DNA of 5,063 bases from Candidatus Dormiibacterota bacterium (lineage in GTDB: Bacteria; Chloroflexota; Dormibacteria; Dormibacterales; Dormibacteraceae): positions 1 to 5,063 of the forward strand of contig PLYD01000131.1 in assembly GCA_003151665.1 (NCBI GenBank), read 5' to 3'. Below the pieces are notes generated by a model that had not been told where the DNA came from, searched no databases, and worked only from the letters and a program-made list of their open reading frames with translations. The position numbers and the translations under genes are program-made. Positions 1 through 5,063 of this stretch are shown piece by piece (positions within the stretch are counted from its first letter, which is position 1; each line of letters begins with the position of its first letter).

Positions 1-475
1 CCAGGTGCTCGGTGATCGGAATCTCGAGGTGTAGCAATGCCCATGGCGCCAACACGTAGAGCGCCCAGATCCCGTAGACCACACTTGGAATTGCAGCGAG
101 AAGCTCGATGCCGATGCCCATCGCCGCACGGATGCCGCGGGCACCAGGCTCCGCAAGCACGACGGCGACCGCGATGCCGACAGGAAGCGCGATGGCAATG
201 GCGATCGCGCTCGTGACCACCGTGCCGAAGATGGCAGGCAGCGCCCCGAAATTCAGGGTGACCGGGTTCCACTCCGTGCCGATAAAGAAGTTGAGACCGA
301 ACCTTGTGATCGCAGGGCGTGCCTGCAGGATCAGGACGGCGACGATGAGGATGAGCGAGGCGGGCGCCGCCCAGCTGACAAACGCCGTGAAGGTTCGGTA
401 ACGGTCCGGTGGTTTCGGGAACGCGGCCGGCGGGCCGGCGACCTTATCGACCGCTGCCGCCACCCTACGTCTCAT
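1..475 (-). CDS. pstC: Phosphate ABC transporter permease PstC (5' part, cut by window edge)
   Basis: PstC is one of the two membrane subunits forming the channel of the high-affinity PstSCAB phosphate importer. The first 158 residues are visible. A basic N-terminus (MRRRVAAAVDK) is followed by a first membrane segment at about residues 34-53, an extracytoplasmic stretch with FFIGTEWNP (about 63-71), a long hydrophobic region from FGALPAIFGT (about 76-108), and a segment containing ELLAAIPSVVYGIW (about 124-137). The last motif is characteristic of PstC rather than PstA. The start is the ATG at 475-473. An in-frame TGA lies a short way upstream with no other start codon between, so the only alternative is the GTG at codon 5 (463-461). 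The start lies inside the end of the regulator gene (11-nt overlap) and has no clear Shine-Dalgarno sequence, which suggests translational coupling. The C-terminal half, including the EAA loop that contacts PstB, lies beyond the left edge. The identification as PstC is strong. Confidence 0.93.
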   Translation of the reverse strand, partial: MRRRVAAAVDKVAGPPAAFPKPPDRYRTFTAFVSWAAPASLILIVAVLILQARPAITRFGLNFFIGTEWNPVTLNFGALPAIFGTVVTSAIAIAIALPVGIAVAVVLAEPGARGIRAAMGIGIELLAAIPSVVYGIWALYVLAPWALLHLEIPITEHL

Positions 476-1238
476 GGCGAGTGGTCGAGACGCCCTCGCC
501 CACTGTCAGCGCTTCGACCAGAGTTGGTTGCCTGTCGAGCCGGTACCCGATGCCTCGCACTGTCACGATCTCAAACGGCGCTCGAGCCTGGAACTTTTCC
601 CGCAGCCAGCGGATGTGGACGTCCACTGTCTTGCGATCACCGTTGAACTCGCGCCCCCACACGTTCTCGAGCAGGACGTCGCGCGTATGCACACGGTTGG
701 GGACCGCAAGCAGGTAGGAGAGGAGGTCGAACTCCCGGGCGGTGAGCTTGATCTCCTCGCCTTTGAGCATTACCCGGCGCGCCGCGCGATCGATGCTGAA
801 GGTCCCGATCGAGTCTTGCTCGGGGATCGACTTGGGCTCGTTGGCTTCGGGTTGGGCGCGTCGCAGCACGGCATTGACACGCGCCAGGACCTCCCGAATC
901 GAGAAGGGCTTGGTGATGTAATCGTCAGCGCCGAGCTCGAGGCCGACGATCTTGTCAACCTCGGCGTCTTTGGCGGTGATCATGATGATCGGCACGCGAC
1001 TGCTCTTACGAAGAGCTCGGCAGAAGTCGAAGCCGCTCATACCTGGGAGCATCAGGTCGAGGAGGATCAGGTCCGGCCGGGAGGTGCGCGCGGTGCGCAG
1101 GCCTGAGGCTCCGTCACTCGCCTCCTGTACCGAGAAGCCGGCGGTAGACAGGTTGTACTTGAGCATCTCTCTGATCCCTTCGTCGTCTTCGACCACCAGC
1201 ACACGGCCCGATCCGCCGTTGTGGGCTGGTCGTGTCAT
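465..1238 (-). CDS. phoB: PhoB/RegX3-type phosphate response regulator (OmpR/PhoB family)
   Basis: This is a 257-residue DNA-binding response regulator, expected to be phosphorylated by the PhoR kinase of this locus and to bind the 11-bp repeat arrays found here. The receiver domain spans about residues 12-127, with the acidic pair D18/D19, phospho-acceptor D61 (in LLDLMLPG), T88 and K110-P111 all present. The C-terminal winged-helix domain spans about 143-235, with the KLTAREFDLLSYL helix, a recognition helix around residues 203-216 (KTVDVHIRWLREKF) and the closing wing VTVRGIGYRL. About 20 residues follow the wing and extend into the pstC overlap, making the protein slightly longer than E. 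coli PhoB (about 229). The ATG start overlaps the phoU TGA (ATGA at 1238-1235). Assignment to the phosphate pathway rests on context, since OmpR-family regulators look alike. In actinobacteria the equivalent would be called RegX3 or PhoP. The gene is separated from its presumed kinase by pstB and phoU, which is not the usual phoB-phoR pairing. Confidence 0.93.
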   Translation of the reverse strand: MTRPAHNGGSGRVLVVEDDEGIREMLKYNLSTAGFSVQEASDGASGLRTARTSRPDLILLDLMLPGMSGFDFCRALRKSSRVPIIMITAKDAEVDKIVGLELGADDYITKPFSIREVLARVNAVLRRAQPEANEPKSIPEQDSIGTFSIDRAARRVMLKGEEIKLTAREFDLLSYLLAVPNRVHTRDVLLENVWGREFNGDRKTVDVHIRWLREKFQARAPFEIVTVRGIGYRLDRQPTLVEALTVGEGVSTTRHET

Positions 1239-1897
1239 CCGAGCTCGACGACCTGGCCGGTCTCCAGAAAGACGATGTCCTCGGCGACGTTGGTGACGCG
1301 GTCTGCGATCCGTTCGAGGTTGTGTGCGACCAACAGCAGGGTCACCGAACGGAGCGCCCCATCTGAATCGGTCTTGCCACTGCCGATCTCAGCCACCAGT
1401 TCCTCGAAAACGCGGTGGTACAGGCGGTCGATCTCGTTGTCGCGCCCCGCCACCTCGCGCGCGTGAAGCTCGTTCTCTTCGATGAGCGCTTCAAGAATGT
1501 CGTGCACCTGGCCGATCGCGAGCTCGCCCATGATCCCGAACTCGGCGCGTAGCGGACGATCCGGGAGCCCGACCAGCGTGCCGGTCATGCGGGCGATCCG
1601 CACTGCGTAGTCACCCATTCGCTCGAGCTCCGTTGCGATGTACTGAATGCCCATCAGGTGGCGTAGGTCGCGGGCCACAGGCTGCTGGGTCGATATGACC
1701 ATGAAGACCTGCTCGCGTATCTGCTTCAGGAGCTCGTTGAGGTACTGGTCCTGCGTGCGCACCTTCTCGGCAGCGCCACCGTCACGCCGGCGAAGGGCAT
1801 CGAGCGCGGCCTCGATCTGCGATTCGACCAGCGTCCCCATGCGAACCACCGATTCGCGTAGGCTCGCGAGGTCCTTTTCGAAGGTCAGTCGTGGCAT
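1235..1897 (-). CDS. phoU: Phosphate signalling/transport accessory protein PhoU
   Basis: PhoU is a cytoplasmic helical protein that connects the Pst transporter to the PhoR kinase and dampens Pho signalling when phosphate is plentiful. At 220 residues it has the usual family length and the expected two repeats of a three-helix bundle. The metal-binding signature appears in each half: ATELERMGDYAVRIAR at residues 88-103 (E90, E92, D96) and AHNLERIADRVTNVAED at 191-207 (E195, D199). The N-terminal helix FEKDLASLRESVVRMGTLVE is also typical. The ATG start lies 7 nt after the pstB stop, and the end overlaps the regulator start as ATGA, so expression is probably coupled on both sides. No strong Shine-Dalgarno sequence precedes the ATG. 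Placement directly after pstB is conserved in many phyla. Confidence 0.96.
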   Translation of the reverse strand: MPRLTFEKDLASLRESVVRMGTLVESQIEAALDALRRRDGGAAEKVRTQDQYLNELLKQIREQVFMVISTQQPVARDLRHLMGIQYIATELERMGDYAVRIARMTGTLVGLPDRPLRAEFGIMGELAIGQVHDILEALIEENELHAREVAGRDNEIDRLYHRVFEELVAEIGSGKTDSDGALRSVTLLLVAHNLERIADRVTNVAEDIVFLETGQVVELG

Positions 1898-1904
1898 GAG
1901 ATGA

Positions 1905-2747
1905 CTACCCGAACCGGCCGGTGATGTAGGCCTCTGTGCGGCTGTCCTGGGGCTGGTTGAACAGGTGGGCGGTGGGCGCGAACTCGATCAGCTCGCCGTA
2001 TCGGTGGTCGGTGTTCATGAGCATGAACGCTGTGAAGTCCGACACTCGGGCCGCCTGCTGCATGTTGTGCGTGACGATGACGATCGTGTAGTCGTGCGCC
2101 AGCTGCACCATGAGGTCCTCGATCTTGAGCGTGGCCACAGGGTCAAGTGCGGAGCAGGGCTCGTCCATGAGGATGACATCCGGACTGACGGCCAGGCATC
2201 GGGCGATGACGAGTCGCTGCTGCTGCCCGCCGGACAATGAGGTGGCCGGCGCATCGAGGCGGTCCGAGACCTCGTCCCATAGCGCTGCCCTCTCGAGGCT
2301 TTGCTGCACGATCTCGGAGATCTTTGTCGACTTCCACCCGAGCAGGCGCGGCGCGAAAGCGACGTTGTCTCGAATCGACATCGGGAACGGGCTGGGGCGC
2401 TGAAATACCATCCCGACCTTCTGGCGAAGCAACAGCAGCTTGGTGGTGGTGAGGATGTCCTCGCCGTCGAGGAGCACGGATCCCTTCGCCCGCGCGTCCG
2501 GCACGAGGTCGTACATGCGATTGAAGACCCGCAGCAATGTCGTCTTGCCGCAGCCTGACGGTCCGATGATTGCGGTTATGCGCTTCTCAGGGATCTGGAA
2601 GGTGATGTCCTTGAGCGCCTGGGTCTTGCCATAAAAGAACGAGAGGCTGTCCACCTGAAATTTGGCGGGCGCCGCGCCGGGCATGGTCCTGAGCTCCGGC
2701 CTGTCTATATGGGCCATCGGCTGAATCATGGGCCTGTAGTCCGCCAC
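1905..2747 (-). CDS. pstB: Phosphate ABC transporter ATP-binding protein PstB
   Basis: PstB is the cytoplasmic ATPase that powers phosphate import through PstC/PstA. All ABC motifs are intact in the 280 residues: Walker [10 protein letters not shown] (62-70), Q-loop Q116 within the PstB-typical [11 protein letters not shown], signature LSGGQQQR (171-178), Walker B VILMDEP (191-197, catalytic E196), D-loop SALDP, and switch histidine H227 in [13 protein letters not shown]. The protein is slightly longer than E. coli PstB (257) because of a 25-30 residue N-terminal lead before the conserved [11 protein letters not shown] start of the fold. The longest start is the GTG at 2747-2745. An in-frame TAA in the upstream repeat array excludes anything longer. 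ATG codons at residues 7 (2729) and 11 (2717) are plausible alternatives, and no strong Shine-Dalgarno sequence decides between them. The gene begins 49 nt after the phoR stop, and this gap carries a probable Pho box, so it may be the first gene of a separately induced unit with phoU, phoB and pstC. Confidence 0.96.
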   Translation of the reverse strand: MADYRPMIQPMAHIDRPELRTMPGAAPAKFQVDSLSFFYGKTQALKDITFQIPEKRITAIIGPSGCGKTTLLRVFNRMYDLVPDARAKGSVLLDGEDILTTTKLLLLRQKVGMVFQRPSPFPMSIRDNVAFAPRLLGWKSTKISEIVQQSLERAALWDEVSDRLDAPATSLSGGQQQRLVIARCLAVSPDVILMDEPCSALDPVATLKIEDLMVQLAHDYTIVIVTHNMQQAARVSDFTAFMLMNTDHRYGELIEFAPTAHLFNQPQDSRTEAYITGRFG

Positions 2748-2769
2748 CCCGTGATCAGGATATCCACCG

Positions 2770-2802
2770 AATGGTTAAGGGCTGTTTATGCGCTCGTTAA
2801 GA
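2770..2802 (-). promoter_or_regulatory. Probable Pho box upstream of pstB (three 11-bp direct repeats)
   Basis: Read on the minus strand towards pstB, three consecutive 11-bp units appear: TCTTAACGAGC (2802-2792), GCATAAACAGC (2791-2781) and CCTTAACCATT (2780-2770). The TTAA/ATAA cores recur with exact 11-bp phasing. PhoB-family regulators are known to bind 11-bp direct-repeat units on one face of the helix. The same unit occurs three times upstream of pstS, which strongly supports a shared operator. The array overlaps the phoR stop codon (2799-2797) and ends 22 nt before the pstB GTG. A possible but poor -10 element (GATATC 2764-2759 or TATCCT 2762-2757) follows. That the regulator binds here is inferred. 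Confidence 0.75.
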
Positions 2803-3846
2803 GTTTCGGGGGAGGGCGATTGTGAACACCTGTCCGCCGTCGCGTGCCGACTCGGTCCAGATGCGGCCGCCGAGGACCTGCACAAGGTGCTTGGTAATTG
2901 CAAGGCCGAGGCCGAATCCGCCGGCCTCGCGCGGGCGGGCGCGATCAACCTTGTAAAACCGCTCGAACACCCTGCTCCAGTGCTCCGGGGAGATCCCGGG
3001 GCCGTGGTCCCGAACGCTGAGCCGGATCTCATTACCGGCGATCTGTCCATGGATGTCGATAGGGGTGCCCGGCGGCGAGAACTTGGCGGCGTTGTCGAGA
3101 AGGTTGTCGAACGCCTGGACCAGCTTCGGCCGGTCGGTAGTGATGGTCAGGGCGTCAGGTATGTCGGTGTTCACGGGCCTGTCGATGCCGAGCCGCACCA
3201 CGCTTTCACGCACGAGCTCGCCAAGGTCGAACTGCGTCGTCTCGACAGCCATGGACTTGGTCTCTATGTCACCCAGCTGGCGGAGGTTGTCGATGATTTT
3301 GGTCAGCAGGTCGGCCTCCTTGACGACTCTCGCCGCGAACCGCTTTCGGTCGGCCAGGGCGGGATCACCGATCAAGCTCTCGGCGGCCAGGCGAAGAGAC
3401 GTGAGTGGGGTCTTGAGCTCGTGCACGAGGTTGGCGACGAACTCTTGACGCACCGTCGCAAGGTGGCGCAGCTCGGTGATGTCGGCGAGGAACATCAGTG
3501 TTTGGCCCGGGCGCCGGCCCGGTACCAGCGTGCATCGAACGATTCGACGGTGATGGACCAGGTTCACCACGGCGTGGGTCTCAGCGGCGGCGAGCACGTC
3601 GACCAGGCGACCTTCCAGCGTCACTTCGACGAGGCTTGCGGGTAAGCGCGCCTGATCGATCTCGAAGAAGGCACGGGCGGCATCGTTGGCGTCGATCACG
3701 CCGCTGCCGGCCTGGATCAGCAAAGCCATTAAGGGCGCGTCTTCGAGAACTTCCGCAAAAGAGTTAACCGGCGGCACGGCAGGCTTCACGTCATCCACGC
3801 GGCGCCGGCGATCCCAGATCACGGCCGGAGTATATGAGCGCTCCAC
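2797..3846 (-). CDS. phoR: PhoR-type sensor histidine kinase, apparently soluble (PAS-HisKA-HATPase)
   Basis: This 349-residue histidine kinase is expected to phosphorylate the PhoB-like regulator when phosphate is scarce, with its activity restrained through PhoU/PstB. Domains in order are a PAS-like domain (about 30-124, FAEVLEDAPLMALLIQAG... to FLADITELRHL), a HisKA dimerisation domain with the H-box FVANLVHELKTPLTSLR (phospho-acceptor H142), and a HATPase domain with N-box AFDNLLDNAAKFSP (N248, N252), G1 RDHGPGIS (D280), F-box VFERFYKVD and G2 GGFGLGLAI (309-317). No transmembrane or signal segment is visible, whereas E. coli PhoR, B. subtilis PhoR and SenX3 are membrane proteins. The GTG at 3846-3844 is the longest possible start because an in-frame TAA lies four codons upstream. 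It has no Shine-Dalgarno sequence, and GTG codons at residues 9, 17, 20 and 24 are alternatives that would leave the PAS domain intact. The pathway assignment is contextual but strong. Confidence 0.92.
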   Translation of the reverse strand: MERSYTPAVIWDRRRRVDDVKPAVPPVNSFAEVLEDAPLMALLIQAGSGVIDANDAARAFFEIDQARLPASLVEVTLEGRLVDVLAAAETHAVVNLVHHRRIVRCTLVPGRRPGQTLMFLADITELRHLATVRQEFVANLVHELKTPLTSLRLAAESLIGDPALADRKRFAARVVKEADLLTKIIDNLRQLGDIETKSMAVETTQFDLGELVRESVVRLGIDRPVNTDIPDALTITTDRPKLVQAFDNLLDNAAKFSPPGTPIDIHGQIAGNEIRLSVRDHGPGISPEHWSRVFERFYKVDRARPREAGGFGLGLAITKHLVQVLGGRIWTESARDGGQVFTIALPRNS

Positions 3847-3856
3847 ATGAGTTGAT

Positions 3857-3889
3857 GCTTAAGGTGCAGTTAACCCCTCCTTAAACGGC
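3857..3889 (+). promoter_or_regulatory. Probable Pho box upstream of pstS (three 11-bp direct repeats)
   Basis: Three adjacent 11-bp units read towards pstS: GCTTAAGGTGC (3857-3867), AGTTAACCCCT (3868-3878) and CCTTAAACGGC (3879-3889). Each carries a TTAA core at the same position, with starts at 3859, 3870 and 3881. The tract is AT-containing in an otherwise GC-rich sequence and matches the array upstream of pstB. It occupies the divergent pstS/phoR intergenic region and ends 51 nt before the pstS ATG. Because TTAA is palindromic, the same sites could also serve phoR on the other strand, although the flanking C favours the pstS direction. Binding by the PhoB-like regulator is inferred from family knowledge and context. 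Confidence 0.8.
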
Positions 3890-3893
3890 GATC

Positions 3894-3899
3894 CATAAC
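3894..3899 (+). promoter_or_regulatory. Possible pstS -10 element (CATAAC)
   Basis: CATAAC shares the central ATAA of the TATAAT consensus and starts 13 bp after the start of the last TTAA core. This fits activator-dependent Pho promoters, in which the regulator-bound repeats take the place of a -35 element. Transcription would start around 3904-3908. The match is short and could be chance. Confidence 0.35.
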
Positions 3900-3928
3900 G
3901 TGGAGCGCGTCATACATCCGGGTGAGCT

Positions 3929-3934
3929 AGGAGG
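3929..3934 (+). promoter_or_regulatory. Strong ribosome binding site of pstS
   Basis: AGGAGG (part of AGGAGGGG) lies 6 nt before the ATG at 3941 and fixes the pstS start. It is the only strong Shine-Dalgarno sequence I could find in front of any gene here, which suggests that pstS is translated at a much higher level than the leftward genes. Confidence 0.85.
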
Positions 3935-3940
3935 GGTTCG

Positions 3941-5017
3941 ATGCTTTCAGTGAGACCTTTGGGGCGAGCGCTGCTCGCGGGGTTGGCAGTCGCAGTCCTC
4001 GCCAGTGCTTGCGGTAACACGGGCACCACGACATCCGCTGTCGGCAGCGGGGCGCTGACCGGCACCGGTTCCTCATTTACGGCTCCCTTCTATACCAAGG
4101 CGTTCGTCGCCTACTCGCAGATCTACCCCCAGGTCACTGTCAACTATCAGGGCCTGGGCTCCGGCGCCGGCATTCAGCAGTTCATCAAAAAGACTGTCGA
4201 CTTCGGCGCGAGTGACGTGCCAATGGCCGCCGCTGACATTGCGTCTGCCGGCGGGCAAGACGCCCTGGTCCAGTTCCCGACCACCCTTGGCGTGGTCTCG
4301 ATTGCATACAACCTGGCGGGGGTCACCAAGCTCCAATTGGATGGACCCACTCTTGCCAACATCTATCTCGGCCACATCAAGAAGTGGAACGACCCAGCGA
4401 TCAGCGCACTGAATCCGGGCGTGAATCTTCCCAACAGCGCGATCCAGGTGGTTCACCGCTCCGATTCCAGCGGCACGTCCTACATCTTCACGGACTACCT
4501 GGCGAAAGTGTCGGACGAGTGGAAGACGAAGGTCGGCGTTTCCAAGGCAGTCAGCTGGCCCGCCGGAATCGGCGGCAACACCAATCAGGGTGTCGCTCAG
4601 GCCGTGGTCTCAACCGCGGGGGCCATTGGCTATGTGGAGCTCGCGTATGTGGTTCAGGCGAACATGTCCCAGGCTTATCTCAAGAACCAGAACGGCAAGT
4701 TCCTGCAGGCGACGTTGGATGGGGCAAGTGCGGCCGCGGCCCAGAAGCCGACACTGAGCGCGACAGACTTCTCGATCACCAACGAGCCTGGGGACACGAG
4801 CTATCCGATCGCCGGTTTCACCTGGGCGTTTGTGCGCACATCGATCAGCGACGCCAACAAGGGAAAGGCGGTCGTCTACCTGTTCAAGTGGTTGGTGACC
4901 GACGGCCAGACGCTGGCGACTCCGCTTCAGTACGCTCCGCTACCGACAGCAGTTCAGAACCTGGCGCTGACGAACCTCAAGCAGATCAAGGCTGGAGGAG
5001 CCGCCGTTCTCAGTTAG
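3941..5017 (+). CDS. pstS: Phosphate-binding lipoprotein PstS
   Basis: PstS is the extracytoplasmic phosphate receptor of the PstSCAB importer. The 358-residue precursor begins with a lipoprotein signal peptide: basic R5/R9, hydrophobic core 10-20, then VLASAC with the probable lipidated C24. The -3 residue is A rather than the commoner L. A short Gly/Thr/Ser-rich linker (25-38) leads into the fold. Ligand-contact regions typical of PstS are present: TGTGSSFTAPFY (40-51), GLGSGAGIQQF (71-81), FGASDVPM (88-95, D92) and HRSDSSGTSYIF (172-183), followed by GIGGN (209-213). IYLGHIKKWNDP (141-152) and GAIGYVELAY (227-236) are further family hallmarks. A strong AGGAGG site supports the start. The gene is alone on the plus strand, divergent from phoR, behind a probable Pho box, and followed by a probable terminator rather than by pstC. 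PstS must be in large excess over the membrane complex, so separate transcription makes sense. Confidence 0.97.
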   Translation: MLSVRPLGRALLAGLAVAVLASACGNTGTTTSAVGSGALTGTGSSFTAPFYTKAFVAYSQIYPQVTVNYQGLGSGAGIQQFIKKTVDFGASDVPMAAADIASAGGQDALVQFPTTLGVVSIAYNLAGVTKLQLDGPTLANIYLGHIKKWNDPAISALNPGVNLPNSAIQVVHRSDSSGTSYIFTDYLAKVSDEWKTKVGVSKAVSWPAGIGGNTNQGVAQAVVSTAGAIGYVELAYVVQANMSQAYLKNQNGKFLQATLDGASAAAAQKPTLSATDFSITNEPGDTSYPIAGFTWAFVRTSISDANKGKAVVYLFKWLVTDGQTLATPLQYAPLPTAVQNLALTNLKQIKAGGAAVLS

Positions 5018-5038
5018 ACGACAACCAAAGCGATTCGG

Positions 5039-5063
5039 CGGCGCGGGTGTTGGGCCCGCGCCG
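5039..5063 (+). terminator. GC-rich hairpin after pstS, probable terminator (touches window end)
   Basis: CGGCGCGGG (5039-5047) and CCCGCGCCG (5055-5063) form a perfect 9-bp stem around a 7-nt loop, starting 21 nt after the pstS stop. The position and strength fit an intrinsic terminator. The stem might extend past the window edge, and a following T-run cannot be seen, so termination is inferred from the stem alone. Confidence 0.6.

Larger units (their letters stand above)
3838..3908. repeat. Perfect 9-bp inverted repeat flanking the pstS/phoR Pho box
   Basis: GCGCTCCAC at 3838-3846 is the exact reverse complement of GTGGAGCGC at 3900-3908. The similarity extends outward: reading away from the centre, both arms continue with TCATA and then TCCGG after small spacers. 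The dyad centre (about 3873) falls within 2 bp of the middle of the 11-bp repeat array. One arm contains the proposed phoR GTG start codon. The other lies just after the probable pstS -10 element, near the expected transcription start. It may be an operator, a symmetric initial-transcript element or a relic of an inverted duplication. Its function is unknown. Confidence 0.6.

Noticed and set aside
108..401. 97-codon plus-strand frame at the left edge
   Set aside because: It is the complement of pstC, whose membrane-segment motifs are recognisable on the minus strand.
474..1106. 210-codon plus-strand frame opposite the response regulator
   Set aside because: Antisense shadow of a clear PhoB-family gene. 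No domain, no ribosome binding site.
2788..3645. 285-codon open frame on the plus strand, opposite phoR
   Set aside because: It lies entirely antisense to phoR, which has every kinase motif. The translation is low in recognisable domains and reflects the GC-rich codon bias of the other strand. Its ATG lies within the Pho box.
3729..3767. Two further TTAA sites inside the start of phoR (3729 and 3764)
   Set aside because: They are 35 bp apart, not in 11-bp phase, and have no third unit, so they are unlikely to be another Pho box.
3876..3883. AGGAGG-like sequence on the minus strand upstream of phoR
   Set aside because: It lies about 30 nt or more from the phoR GTG, too far to serve as its ribosome binding site, and arises from the Pho box spacer sequence.
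4073..4456. 127-codon minus-strand frame inside pstS
   Set aside because: Shadow of the strongly supported pstS coding frame.

Overview
This window is a compact phosphate-starvation (Pho/Pst) locus from a GC-rich bacterium (roughly 60% GC by eye). GTG starts, tight coding overlaps and a lipoprotein-type PstS resemble high-GC Gram-positive or Chloroflexota/Dormibacterota-like soil bacteria. The sequence alone does not settle the phylum, so treat this as a guess. Nearly all of the window is coding, and I see no mobile element, RNA gene or CRISPR array.

Layout: five genes read leftward (minus strand), in transcription order phoR (3846-2797), pstB (2747-1905), phoU (1897-1235), a phoB-type response regulator (1238-465) and pstC (475 to beyond the left edge, 5' part only). 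pstS reads rightward (3941-5017) from a 94-bp divergent intergenic region and is followed by a GC-rich hairpin at the right edge, probably its terminator. phoU/phoB overlap as ATGA, phoB/pstC overlap by 11 nt, and pstB/phoU are 7 nt apart. pstB-phoU-phoB-pstC therefore look like one translationally coupled unit. pstA is not in the window and would be expected just left of it.

How it works (inferred from the families): PstS is a lipid-anchored phosphate receptor that delivers phosphate to the PstC/PstA channel, driven by the PstB ATPase. PhoU links transporter state to the PhoR kinase. PhoR phosphorylates the PhoB-like regulator, which switches on the locus when phosphate is low.

The most interesting signals are non-coding. 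Two arrays of three 11-bp direct repeats (consensus about NCTTAACNNNC) sit upstream of pstS and in the 49-bp gap between phoR and pstB, where the array overlaps the phoR stop codon. These are very likely the Pho boxes of this lineage, and they predict that pstB-phoU-phoB-pstC has its own phosphate-responsive promoter. The pstS/phoR intergenic array is also flanked by a perfect 9-bp inverted repeat, and one arm of it contains the phoR GTG start codon. PhoR is unusual in having no membrane segment, and the gene order is rearranged relative to the usual pstSCAB-phoU.
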